Shown one piece after another: positions 15,001 to 25,200 of a stretch of 64,000 bases of DNA; position 1 is the stretch's first letter; every line of letters begins with the position of its first letter. Source of the stretch: Pisaster brevispinus (taxonomy: Eukaryota; Echinodermata; Asteroidea; Forcipulatida; Asteriidae). Location: contig JAMKCF010000051.1 in NCBI GenBank assembly GCA_023634235.1, forward strand, positions 1-64,000, read 5' to 3'. The position numbers and the translations under genes were made by a program. The notes below the pieces were generated by a model that had not been told where the DNA came from, searched no databases, and worked only from the letters and a program-made list of their open reading frames with translations.

Positions 15001-15737
15001 CCATCCTTATTTGGTTTTTGTCTCTTTGACAGCAAAAACGCGTTAAAGATGTTTTGCGGGGGGTTTGTAGTGTCCCCACTTGTCGGTCTTTTCTGGTGTG
15101 AAGCCTGCCCGCAGCGGCCGTAAAAGTCTAATTTTCGGATGCAGGGGATACCTAAGGCAGAGCCAGGTCAAAAATTCATCTCTCTAGCCCTCCTAGATCG
15201 GGAGTTATTCCAAACTCACCTCGAATTAAGTTCGGGCCATTGCCCCGGCCGGCAAGACTTGCTTCGCAGCCGGCCCCTAGGTTTTTTTCAATATCTGTTA
15301 GGGGTAGGCCTAACATCCGGGCCGCTAGCCTCGCCTACAGAATCGCCAGCGAGCCCAAATTCACGGGAGAGAGAGCCCTTGAGACGGGCTCTACGGTGGG
15401 TATTAAATTTGTGCAGATCCGATATTGCCTTGAGGGTGATTTGACCATCCTTATTTGGTTTTTGTCTCTTTGACAGCAAAAACGCGTTAAAGATGTTTTG
15501 CGGGGGGTTTGTAGTGTCCCTCACTTGTCGGTCTTTTCTGGTGTGAAGCTGCCCGCAGCGGCCGTAAAAGTCTAATTTTCGGATGCAGGGATACCTAAGG
15601 CAGAGCCAGGTCAAAAAATTCATCTCTTCTAGCCCTCCTAGATCGGGAGTTATTCCCAAACTCACCTCGAATTCTCGAATTAAGTTCGGGCCATTGCCCC
15701 GGCCGGCAAGACTTGCTTCGCAGCCGGCCCCTAGGTT
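1..15737. other. Indel-rich part of the array, probably unpolished assembly
   Basis: Copies here differ mainly by one-base gains or losses, mostly in or next to homopolymer runs (CCCC, GGGGGG, TTTTTT, AAAAA), so spacing wanders between about 435 and 450 bp. Substitutions are rare. Examples are the extra bases around 7,620-7,870 and 14,150-14,640, and an 8-bp stutter at about 15,668-15,677. Copies between about 5,093 and 6,255 are perfect 442-mers. Real satellite decay would give mostly substitutions, so this looks like raw long-read error near a contig end. One linked pair of substitutions (CCTCACATT for CCTAACATC) near 612, 1,947 and 2,836 looks genuine. Confidence 0.7.
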
Positions 15738-16022
15738 TTTTCAATATCTGTTAGGGGTAGGCCTAACATCCGGGCCGCTAGCCTCGCCTACAGAATCGCC
15801 AGCGAGCCCAAATTCACGGGAGAGAGAGCCCTTGAGACGGGCTCTACGGTGGTATTAAATTTGTGCAGATCCGATATTGCCTTGAGGGTGATTTGACCAT
15901 CCTTATTTGGTTTTTGTCTCTTTGACAGCAAAAACGCGTTAAAGATGTTTTGCGGGGGGTTTGTAGTGTCCCCACTTGTCGGTCTTTTCTGGTGTGAAGC
16001 CTGCCCGCAGCGGCCGTAAAAG

Positions 16023-16031
16023 TCTAATTTT
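16023..16031 (-). terminator. snRNA 3'-box match AAAATTAGA
   Basis: AAAATTAGA fits AAARNNAGA exactly and lies 13 nt past the terminal hairpin, within the 9-19 nt range known for the 3' box that directs Integrator-dependent 3'-end formation of snRNAs. The upstream GTTT half of the vertebrate consensus is not present. Confidence 0.4.
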
Positions 16032-16044
16032 CGGATGCAGGGAT

Positions 16045-16063
16045 ACCTAAGGCAGAGCCAGGT
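16045..16063 (-). terminator. 3'-terminal hairpin
   Basis: Directly after the Sm site, minus-strand ACCT pairs with AGGT and GGC with GCC, separated by a two-base bulge, with loop TCT. A short 3' hairpin after the Sm site is a general feature of Sm-class RNAs. Confidence 0.4.
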
Positions 16064-16071
16064 CAAAAATT
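16063..16071 (-). promoter_or_regulatory. Sm-binding-site consensus AATTTTTGA
   Basis: The minus strand reads AATTTTTGA in a locally unpaired stretch flanked by hairpins, matching the A-A-U5-G-R consensus for the heptameric Sm ring. U4 and U12 have the same core. It is retained in nearly all copies; some copies before 15.7 kb show one extra T. Confidence 0.5.
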
Positions 16072-16077
16072 CATCTC

Positions 16078-16092
16078 TCTAGCCCTCCTAGA
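16078..16092 (-). other. 5-bp hairpin upstream of the Sm site
   Basis: Minus-strand TCTAG and CTAGA pair around the loop GAGGG. A further CTC/GAG (16,097-16,099 with 16,075-16,077) can extend the stem across an asymmetric internal loop. It lies between the splice-site hairpin and the Sm site, where spliced-leader RNAs usually have their second stem. Confidence 0.4.
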
Positions 16093-16104
16093 TCGGGAGT
16101 TATT

Positions 16105-16132
16105 CCCAAACTCACCTCGAATTAAGTTCGGG
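16105..16132 (-). other. 5' splice-site stem-loop (10 bp)
   Basis: Minus-strand CCCGAACTTA pairs over ten positions with TGAGTTTGGG (one G-U at position 4 and one U-G at position 9). The 8-nt loop is ATTCGAGG. The exon/intron boundary GAG/GTGAGT would fall between 16,116 and 16,115, so GAG and the first intron G lie in the loop and the rest of the donor lies in the 3' arm. In spliced-leader RNAs the donor is characteristically paired with the leader exon in the first stem-loop, which is the arrangement here. Confidence 0.5.
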
Positions 16133-16142
16133 CCATTGCCCC

Positions 16143-16171
16143 GGCCGGCAAGACTTGCTTCGCAGCCGGCC
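16143..16171 (-). other. 7-bp GC-only hairpin
   Basis: GGCCGGC and GCCGGCC are perfect inverted repeats around a 15-nt loop, and an all-GC stem should be very stable. It sits directly 5' (minus strand) of the splice-site hairpin. The loop holds CTTGCTTCG-CAGC, which recalls the 5' hairpin of U6 but does not continue into U6 sequence. Confidence 0.6.
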
Positions 16172-16210
16172 CCTAGGTTTTTTCAATATCTGTTAGGGGT
16201 AGGCCTAACA
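16170..16210 (-). other. Two mutually exclusive hairpins
   Basis: TGTTAGG (16,191-16,197) pairs with CCTAACA (16,204-16,210) across a 6-nt loop. TAGGGG (16,194-16,199) can instead pair with CCCCTA (16,170-16,175). The two stems share bases and cannot form together. The C/G variant at the equivalent of 16,204, common from 28.6 kb on, removes the loop-closing pair of the first stem only. Confidence 0.45.
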
Positions 16211-16213
16211 TCC

Positions 16214-16251
16214 GGGCCGCTAGCCTCGCCTACAGAATCGCCAGCGAGCCC
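16214..16251 (-). other. 8-bp bulged hairpin
   Basis: GGGC-CGCT pairs with AGCG-A-GCCC, giving two 4-bp helices split by one bulged base, with a 21-nt loop that has further local pairing (CTCGC with GCGAG as an alternative). It belongs to the chain of stems that fills this part of the unit. Confidence 0.5.
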
Positions 16252-16266
16252 AAATTCACGGGAGAG

Positions 16267-16287
16267 AGAGCCCTTGAGACGGGCTCT
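16267..16287 (-). other. 7-bp hairpin at the proposed 5' end of the RNA
   Basis: AGAGCCC and GGGCTCT are perfect inverted repeats separated by a 7-nt loop. This is the first strong stem after the PSE-like box on the minus strand and may be the 5'-terminal stem of the transcript. The same stem would also form in a plus-strand RNA, so it does not fix orientation. Confidence 0.6.
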
Positions 16288-16324
16288 ACGGTGGTATTAA
16301 ATTTGTGCAGATCCGATATTGCCT

Positions 16325-16333
16325 TGAGGGTGA
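16325..16333 (-). promoter_or_regulatory. PSE-like box
   Basis: The minus strand reads TCACCCTCA, which fits TCACCNTNA, the core of the vertebrate snRNA proximal sequence element. It ends 37 nt before the first strong hairpin, roughly the distance expected between a PSE and a start site. PSEs evolve fast and differ between animal groups, so this alone is weak support. The short copy at 30.4 kb lacks it. Confidence 0.3.
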
Positions 16334-16671
16334 TTTGACCATCCTTATTTGGTTTTTGTCTCTTTGACAGCAAAAACGCGTTAAAGATGTTTTGCGGGGG
16401 GTTTGTAGTGTCCCCACTTGTCGGTCTTTTCTGGTGTGAAGCCTGCCCGCAGCGGCCGTAAAAGTCTAATTTTCGGATGCAGGGATACCTAAGGCAGAGC
16501 CAGGTCAAAAATTCATCTCTCTAGCCCTCCTAGATCGGGAGTTATTCCCAAACTCACCTCGAATTAAGTTCGGGCCATTGCCCCGGCCGGCAAGACTTGC
16601 TTCGCAGCCGGCCCCTAGGTTTTTTCAATATCTGTTAGGGGTAGGCCTAACATCCGGGCCGCTAGCCTCGC

Positions 16672-19600
16672 CTACAGAATCGCCAGCGAGCCCAAATTCA
16701 CGGGAGAGAGAGCCCTTGAGACGGGCTCTACGGTGGTATTAAATTTGTGCAGATCCGATATTGCCTTGAGGGTGATTTGACCATCCTTATTTGGTTTTTG
16801 TCTCTTTGACAGCAAAAACGCGTTAAAGATGTTTTGCGGGGGGTTTGTAGTGTCCCCACTTGTCGGTCTTTTCTGGTGTGAAGCCTGCCCGCAGCGGCCG
16901 TAAAAGTCTAATTTTCGGATGCAGGGATACCTAAGGCAGAGCCAGGTCAAAAATTCATCTCTCTAGCCCTCCTAGATCGGGAGTTATTCCCAAACTCACC
17001 TCGAATTAAGTTCGGGCCATTGCCCCGGCCGGCAAGACTTGCTTCGCAGCCGGCCCCTAGGTTTTTTCAATATCTGTTAGGGGTAGGCCTAACATCCGGG
17101 CCGCTAGCCTCGCCTACAGAATCGCCAGCGAGCCCAAATTCACGGGAGAGAGAGCCCTTGAGACGGGCTCTACGGTGGTATTAAATTTGTGCAGATCCGA
17201 TATTGCCTTGAGGGTGATTTGACCATCCTTATTTGGTTTTTGTCTCTTTGACAGCAAAAACGCGTTAAAGATGTTTTGCGGGGGGTTTGTAGTGTCCTCG
17301 CTTGTCGGTCTTTTCTGGTGTGAAGCCTGCCCGCAGCGGCCGTAAAAGTCTAATTTTCGGATGCAGGGATACCTAAGGCAGAGCCAGGTCAAAAATTCAT
17401 CTCTCTAGCCCTCCTAGATCGGGAGTTATTCCCAAACTCACCTCGAATTAAGTTCGGGCCATTGCCCCGGCCGGCAAGACTTGCTTCGCAGCCGGCCCCT
17501 AGGTTTTTTCAATATCTGTTAGGGGTAGGCCTAACATCCGGGCCGCTAGCCTCGCCTACAGAATCGCCAGCGAGCCCAAATTCACGGGAGAGAGAGCCCT
17601 TGAGACGGGCTCTACGGTGGTATTAAATTTGTGCAGATCCGATATTGCCTTGAGGGTGATTTGACCATCCTTATTTGGTTTTTGTCTCTTTGACAGCAAA
17701 AACGCGTTAAAGATGTTTTGCGGGGGGTTTGTAGTGTCCTCGCTTGTCGGTCTTTTCTGGTGTGAAGCCTGCCCGCAGCGGCCGTAAAAGTCTAATTTTC
17801 GGATGCAGGGATACCTAAGGCAGAGCCAGGTCAAAAATTCATCTCTCTAGCCCTCCTAGATCGGGAGTTATTCCCAAACTCACCTCGAATTAAGTTCGGG
17901 CCATTGCCCCGGCCGGCAAGACTTGCTTCGCAGCCGGCCCCTAGGTTTTTTCAATATCTGTTAGGGGTAGGCCTAACATCCGGGCCGCTAGCCTCGCCTA
18001 CAGAATCGCCAGCGAGCCCAAATTCACGGGAGAGAGAGCCCTTGAGACGGGCTCTACGGTGGTATTAAATTTGTGCAGATCCGATATTGCCTTGAGGGTG
18101 ATTTGACCATCCTTATTTGGTTTTTGTCTCTTTGACAGCAAAAACGCGTTAAAGATGTTTTGCGGGGGGTTTGTAGTGTCCCCACTTGTCGGTCTTTTCT
18201 GGTGTGAAGCCTGCCCGCAGCGGCCGTAAAAGTCTAATTTTCGGATGCAGGGATACCTAAGGCAGAGCCAGGTCAAAAATTCATCTCTCTAGCCCTCCTA
18301 GATCGGGAGTTATTCCCAAACTCACCTCGAATTAAGTTCGGGCCATTGCCCCGGCCGGCAAGACTTGCTTCGCAGCCGGCCCCTAGGTTTTTTCAATATC
18401 TGTTAGGGGTAGGCCTAACATCCGGGCCGCTAGCCTCGCCTACAGAATCGCCAGCGAGCCCAAATTCACGGGAGAGAGAGCCCTTGAGACGGGCTCTACG
18501 GTGGTATTAAATTTGTGCAGATCCGATATTGCCTTGAGGGTGATTTGACCATCCTTATTTGGTTTTTGTCTCTTTGACAGCAAAAACGCGTTAAAGATGT
18601 TTTGCGGGGGGTTTGTAGTGTCCTCGCTTGTCGGTCTTTTCTGGTGTGAAGCCTGCCCGCAGCGGCCGTAAAAGTCTAATTTTCGGATGCAGGGATACCT
18701 AAGGCAGAGCCAGGTCAAAAATTCATCTCTCTAGCCCTCCTAGATCGGGAGTTATTCCCAAACTCACCTCGAATTAAGTTCGGGCCATTGCCCCGGCCGG
18801 CAAGACTTGCTTCGCAGCCGGCCCCTAGGTTTTTTCAATATCTGTTAGGGGTAGGCCTAACATCCGGGCCGCTAGCCTCGCCTACAGAATCGCCAGCGAG
18901 CCCAAATTCACGGGAGAGAGAGCCCTTGAGACGGGCTCTACGGTGGTATTAAATTTGTGCAGATCCGATATTGCCTTGAGGGTGATTTGACCATCCTTAT
19001 TTGGTTTTTGTCTCTTTGACAGCAAAAACGCGTTAAAGATGTTTTGCGGGGGGTTTGTAGTGTCCTCGCTTGTCGGTCTTTTCTGGTGTGAAGCCTGCCC
19101 GCAGCGGCCGTAAAAGTCTAATTTTCGGATGCAGGGATACCTAAGGCAGAGCCAGGTCAAAAATTCATCTCTCTAGCCCTCCTAGATCGGGAGTTATTCC
19201 CAAACTCACCTCGAATTAAGTTCGGGCCATTGCCCCGGCCGGCAAGACTTGCTTCGCAGCCGGCCCCTAGGTTTTTTCAATATCTGTTAGGGGTAGGCCT
19301 AACATCCGGGCCGCTAGCCTCGCCTACAGAATCGCCAGCGAGCCCAAATTCACGGGAGAGAGAGCCCTTGAGACGGGCTCTACGGTGGTATTAAATTTGT
19401 GCAGATCCGATATTGCCTTGAGGGTGATTTGACCATCCTTATTTGGTTTTTGTCTCTTTGACAGCAAAAACGCGTTAAAGATGTTTTGCGGGGGGTTTGT
19501 AGTGTCCCCACTTGTCGGTCTTTTCTGGTGTGAAGCCTGCCCGCAGCGGCCGTAAAAGTCTAATTTTCGGATGCAGGGATACCTAAGGCAGAGCCAGGTC

Positions 19601-22254
19601 AAAAATTCATCTCTCTAGCCCTCCTAGATCGGGAGTTATTCCCAAACTCACCTCGAATTAAGTTCGGGCCATTGCCCCGGCCGGCAAGACTTGCTTCGCA
19701 GCCGGCCCCTAGGTTTTTTCAATATCTGTTAGGGGTAGGCCTAACATCCGGGCCGCTAGCCTCGCCTACAGAATCGCCAGCGAGCCCAAATTCACGGGAG
19801 AGAGAGCCCTTGAGACGGGCTCTACGGTGGTATTAAATTTGTGCAGATCCGATATTGCCTTGAGGGTGATTTGACCATCCTTATTTGGTTTTTGTCTCTT
19901 TGACAGCAAAAACGCGTTAAAGATGTTTTGCGGGGGGTTTGTAGTGTCCCCGCTTGTCGGTCTTTTCTGGTGTGAAGCCTGCCCGCAGCGGCCGTAAAAG
20001 TCTAATTTTCGGATGCAGGGATACCTAAGGCAGAGCCAGGTCAAAAATTCATCTCTCTAGCCCTCCTAGATCGGGAGTTATTCCCAAACTCACCTCGAAT
20101 TAAGTTCGGGCCATTGCCCCGGCCGGCAAGACTTGCTTCGCAGCCGGCCCCTAGGTTTTTTCAATATCTGTTAGGGGTAGGCCTAACATCCGGGCCGCTA
20201 GCCTCGCCTACAGAATCGCCAGCGAGCCCAAATTCACGGGAGAGAGAGCCCTTGAGACGGGCTCTACGGTGGTATTAAATTTGTGCAGATCCGATATTGC
20301 CTTGAGGGTGATTTGACCATCCTTATTTGGTTTTTGTCTCTTTGACAGCAAAAACGCGTTAAAGATGTTTTGCGGGGGGTTTGTAGTGTCCTCGCTTGTC
20401 GGTCTTTTCTGGTGTGAAGCCTGCCCGCAGCGGCCGTAAAAGTCTAATTTTCGGATGCAGGGATACCTAAGGCAGAGCCAGGTCAAAAATTCATCTCTCT
20501 AGCCCTCCTAGATCGGGAGTTATTCCCAAACTCACCTCGAATTAAGTTCGGGCCATTGCCCCGGCCGGCAAGACTTGCTTCGCAGCCGGCCCCTAGGTTT
20601 TTTCAATATCTGTTAGGGGTAGGCCTAACATCCGGGCCGCTAGCCTCGCCTACAGAATCGCCAGCGAGCCCAAATTCACGGGAGAGAGAGCCCTTGAGAC
20701 GGGCTCTACGGTGGTATTAAATTTGTGCAGATCCGATATTGCCTTGAGGGTGATTTGACCATCCTTATTTGGTTTTTGTCTCTTTGACAGCAAAAACGCG
20801 TTAAAGATGTTTTGCGGGGGGTTTGTAGTGTCCCCACTTGTCGGTCTTTTCTGGTGTGAAGCCTGCCCGCAGCGGCCGTAAAAGTCTAATTTTCGGATGC
20901 AGGGATACCTAAGGCAGAGCCAGGTCAAAAATTCATCTCTCTAGCCCTCCTAGATCGGGAGTTATTCCCAAACTCACCTCGAATTAAGTTCGGGCCATTG
21001 CCCCGGCCGGCAAGACTTGCTTCGCAGCCGGCCCCTAGGTTTTTTCAATATCTGTTAGGGGTAGGCCTAACATCCGGGCCGCTAGCCTCGCCTACAGAAT
21101 CGCCAGCGAGCCCAAATTCACGGGAGAGAGAGCCCTTGAGACGGGCTCTACGGTGGTATTAAATTTGTGCAGATCCGATATTGCCTTGAGGGTGATTTGA
21201 CCATCCTTATTTGGTTTTTGTCTCTTTGACAGCAAAAACGCGTTAAAGATGTTTTGCGGGGGGTTTGTAGTGTCCCCGCTTGTCGGTCTTTTCTGGTGTG
21301 AAGCCTGCCCGCAGCGGCCGTAAAAGTCTAATTTTCGGATGCAGGGATACCTAAGGCAGAGCCAGGTCAAAAATTCATCTCTCTAGCCCTCCTAGATCGG
21401 GAGTTATTCCCAAACTCACCTCGAATTAAGTTCGGGCCATTGCCCCGGCCGGCAAGACTTGCTTCGCAGCCGGCCCCTAGGTTTTTTCAATATCTGTTAG
21501 GGGTAGGCCTAACATCCGGGCCGCTAGCCTCGCCTACAGAATCGCCAGCGAGCCCAAATTCACGGGAGAGAGAGCCCTTGAGACGGGCTCTACGGTGGTA
21601 TTAAATTTGTGCAGATCCGATATTGCCTTGAGGGTGATTTGACCATCCTTATTTGGTTTTTGTCTCTTTGACAGCAAAAACGCGTTAAAGATGTTTTGCG
21701 GGGGGTTTGTAGTGTCCTCGCTTGTCGGTCTTTTCTGGTGTGAAGCCTGCCCGCAGCGGCCGTAAAAGTCTAATTTTCGGATGCAGGGATACCTAAGGCA
21801 GAGCCAGGTCAAAAATTCATCTCTCTAGCCCTCCTAGATCGGGAGTTATTCCCAAACTCACCTCGAATTAAGTTCGGGCCATTGCCCCGGCCGGCAAGAC
21901 TTGCTTCGCAGCCGGCCCCTAGGTTTTTTCAATATCTGTTAGGGGTAGGCCTAACATCCGGGCCGCTAGCCTCGCCTACAGAATCGCCAGCGAGCCCAAA
22001 TTCACGGGAGAGAGAGCCCTTGAGACGGGCTCTACGGTGGTATTAAATTTGTGCAGATCCGATATTGCCTTGAGGGTGATTTGACCATCCTTATTTGGTT
22101 TTTGTCTCTTTGACAGCAAAAACGCGTTAAAGATGTTTTGCGGGGGGTTTGTAGTGTCCCCACTTGTCGGTCTTTTCTGGTGTGAAGCCTGCCCGCAGCG
22201 GCCGTAAAAGTCTAATTTTCGGATGCAGGGATACCTAAGGCAGAGCCAGGTCAA
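16672..22254. repeat. Three-unit higher-order repeat (1,326 bp)
   Basis: The spacer marker reads TCCCCACTT, TCCCCGCTT or TCCTCGCTT. The CCCCA form recurs at exactly every third unit: those holding 16,672, 17,998, 19,324, 20,650 and 21,976. The unit before each is CTCG in all cases. The remaining position is CTCG, CTCG, CCCCG, CCCCG in successive triplets (17,114; 18,440; 19,766; 21,092). This is amplification of a trimer with local conversion, not random mixing. From 22,418 on all units are CTCG. Confidence 0.85.
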
Positions 22255-25200
22255 AAATTCATCTCTCTAGCCCTCCTAGATCGGGAGTTATTCCCAAACT
22301 CACCTCGAATTAAGTTCGGGCCATTGCCCCGGCCGGCAAGACTTGCTTCGCAGCCGGCCCCTAGGTTTTTTCAATATCTGTTAGGGGTAGGCCTAACATC
22401 CGGGCCGCTAGCCTCGCCTACAGAATCGCCAGCGAGCCCAAATTCACGGGAGAGAGAGCCCTTGAGACGGGCTCTACGGTGGTATTAAATTTGTGCAGAT
22501 CCGATATTGCCTTGAGGGTGATTTGACCATCCTTATTTGGTTTTTGTCTCTTTGACAGCAAAAACGCGTTAAAGATGTTTTGCGGGGGGTTTGTAGTGTC
22601 CTCGCTTGTCGGTCTTTTCTGGTGTGAAGCCTGCCCGCAGCGGCCGTAAAAGTCTAATTTTCGGATGCAGGGATACCTAAGGCAGAGCCAGGTCAAAAAT
22701 TCATCTCTCTAGCCCTCCTAGATCGGGAGTTATTCCCAAACTCACCTCGAATTAAGTTCGGGCCATTGCCCCGGCCGGCAAGACTTGCTTCGCAGCCGGC
22801 CCCTAGGTTTTTTCAATATCTGTTAGGGGTAGGCCTAACATCCGGGCCGCTAGCCTCGCCTACAGAATCGCCAGCGAGCCCAAATTCACGGGAGAGAGAG
22901 CCCTTGAGACGGGCTCTACGGTGGTATTAAATTTGTGCAGATCCGATATTGCCTTGAGGGTGATTTGACCATCCTTATTTGGTTTTTGTCTCTTTGACAG
23001 CAAAAACGCGTTAAAGATGTTTTGCGGGGGGTTTGTAGTGTCCTCGCTTGTCGGTCTTTTCTGGTGTGAAGCCTGCCCGCAGCGGCCGTAAAAGTCTAAT
23101 TTTCGGATGCAGGGATACCTAAGGCAGAGCCAGGTCAAAAATTCATCTCTCTAGCCCTCCTAGATCGGGAGTTATTCCCAAACTCACCTCGAATTAAGTT
23201 CGGGCCATTGCCCCGGCCGGCAAGACTTGCTTCGCAGCCGGCCCCTAGGTTTTTTCAATATCTGTTAGGGGTAGGCCTAACATCCGGGCCGCTAGCCTCG
23301 CCTACAGAATCGCCAGCGAGCCCAAATTCACGGGAGAGAGAGCCCTTGAGACGGGCTCTACGGTGGTATTAAATTTGTGCAGATCCGATATTGCCTTGAG
23401 GGTGATTTGACCATCCTTATTTGGTTTTTGTCTCTTTGACAGCAAAAACGCGTTAAAGATGTTTTGCGGGGGGTTTGTAGTGTCCTCGCTTGTCGGTCTT
23501 TTCTGGTGTGAAGCCTGCCCGCAGCGGCCGTAAAAGTCTAATTTTCGGATGCAGGGATACCTAAGGCAGAGCCAGGTCAAAAATTCATCTCTCTAGCCCT
23601 CCTAGATCGGGAGTTATTCCCAAACTCACCTCGAATTAAGTTCGGGCCATTGCCCCGGCCGGCAAGACTTGCTTCGCAGCCGGCCCCTAGGTTTTTTCAA
23701 TATCTGTTAGGGGTAGGCCTAACATCCGGGCCGCTAGCCTCGCCTACAGAATCGCCAGCGAGCCCAAATTCACGGGAGAGAGAGCCCTTGAGACGGGCTC
23801 TACGGTGGTATTAAATTTGTGCAGATCCGATATTGCCTTGAGGGTGATTTGACCATCCTTATTTGGTTTTTGTCTCTTTGACAGCAAAAACGCGTTAAAG
23901 ATGTTTTGCGGGGGGTTTGTAGTGTCCTCGCTTGTCGGTCTTTTCTGGTGTGAAGCCTGCCCGCAGCGGCCGTAAAAGTCTAATTTTCGGATGCAGGGAT
24001 ACCTAAGGCAGAGCCAGGTCAAAAATTCATCTCTCTAGCCCTCCTAGATCGGGAGTTATTCCCAAACTCACCTCGAATTAAGTTCGGGCCATTGCCCCGG
24101 CCGGCAAGACTTGCTTCGCAGCCGGCCCCTAGGTTTTTTCAATATCTGTTAGGGGTAGGCCTAACATCCGGGCCGCTAGCCTCGCCTACAGAATCGCCAG
24201 CGAGCCCAAATTCACGGGAGAGAGAGCCCTTGAGACGGGCTCTACGGTGGTATTAAATTTGTGCAGATCCGATATTGCCTTGAGGGTGATTTGACCATCC
24301 TTATTTGGTTTTTGTCTCTTTGACAGCAAAAACGCGTTAAAGATGTTTTGCGGGGGGTTTGTAGTGTCCTCGCTTGTCGGTCTTTTCTGGTGTGAAGCCT
24401 GCCCGCAGCGGCCGTAAAAGTCTAATTTTCGGATGCAGGGATACCTAAGGCAGAGCCAGGTCAAAAATTCATCTCTCTAGCCCTCCTAGATCGGGAGTTA
24501 TTCCCAAACTCACCTCGAATTAAGTTCGGGCCATTGCCCCGGCCGGCAAGACTTGCTTCGCAGCCGGCCCCTAGGTTTTTTCAATATCTGTTAGGGGTAG
24601 GCCTAACATCCGGGCCGCTAGCCTCGCCTACAGAATCGCCAGCGAGCCCAAATTCACGGGAGAGAGAGCCCTTGAGACGGGCTCTACGGTGGTATTAAAT
24701 TTGTGCAGATCCGATATTGCCTTGAGGGTGATTTGACCATCCTTATTTGGTTTTTGTCTCTTTGACAGCAAAAACGCGTTAAAGATGTTTTGCGGGGGGT
24801 TTGTAGTGTCCTCGCTTGTCGGTCTTTTCTGGTGTGAAGCCTGCCCGCAGCGGCCGTAAAAGTCTAATTTTCGGATGCAGGGATACCTAAGGCAGAGCCA
24901 GGTCAAAAATTCATCTCTCTAGCCCTCCTAGATCGGGAGTTATTCCCAAACTCACCTCGAATTAAGTTCGGGCCATTGCCCCGGCCGGCAAGACTTGCTT
25001 CGCAGCCGGCCCCTAGGTTTTTTCAATATCTGTTAGGGGTAGGCCTAACATCCGGGCCGCTAGCCTCGCCTACAGAATCGCCAGCGAGCCCAAATTCACG
25101 GGAGAGAGAGCCCTTGAGACGGGCTCTACGGTGGTATTAAATTTGTGCAGATCCGATATTGCCTTGAGGGTGATTTGACCATCCTTATTTGGTTTTTGTC

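Larger units (their letters stand above)
16032..16290 (-). ncRNA. Candidate Sm-class small RNA gene (snRNA-like or spliced-leader-like)
   Basis: What is seen: on the minus strand a 5' splice-site consensus (GAG/GTGAGT) lies in a stem-loop, followed after 44 nt by a canonical Sm site (AATTTTTGA), then a hairpin, then 13 nt, then AAAATTAGA, an exact match to the AAARNNAGA half of the metazoan snRNA 3' box. What is known: Sm site plus 3' hairpin plus 3' box is the layout of Pol II snRNA genes, and a 5' splice site upstream of the Sm site is the mark of spliced-leader RNAs. Such genes are often in tandem arrays. What is inferred: the transcript could start near 16,290, if the PSE-like box is real (about 250 nt), or nearer the splice site if it is a short spliced leader. 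It resembles no snRNA I can recall. Chance co-occurrence is possible; expression is untested. Every full copy in the array should carry this gene. Confidence 0.45.
16023..16464 (-). repeat. Representative clean 442-bp unit
   Basis: This copy is used to place the elements inside the unit; add or subtract multiples of 442 for neighbours. On the minus strand the unit reads: spacer, PSE-like box (16,333-16,325), a chain of hairpins (16,287-16,143), 5' splice-site hairpin (16,132-16,105), a small hairpin (16,092-16,078), Sm site (16,071-16,063), terminal hairpin (16,063-16,045), 3' box (16,031-16,023). Known variable positions fall at the equivalents of 16,190 (C/T), 16,204 (C/G), 16,414 (C/T) and 16,416 (A/G). 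None of these lies in the splice-site, Sm or 3'-box motifs. Confidence 0.95.

Noticed and set aside
16032..16132. U12 snRNA
   Set aside because: Shares the Sm core and a vague ACTTA...GAGT similarity, but lacks the branch-site-binding block and the long 3' stem-loop of U12 as I recall it.
16143..16171. U6-like CTTGCTTCG-CAGC
   Set aside because: Only the 13-base hairpin-like match exists; the ACAGAGA and AGC regions that define U6 are absent.
16191..16210. Telomerase RNA template (CCCCTAAC on the minus strand)
   Set aside because: Only 7 nt fit the TTAGGG repeat and an extra C interrupts it; no pseudoknot or H/ACA layout was recognised, and a 100-copy telomerase RNA array would be unprecedented.
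16023..16464. 5S rRNA gene cluster
   Set aside because: Unit size would fit, but none of the 5S internal control region (A box, C box) or the conserved GGATGGGAGACC type sequence is present on either strand.
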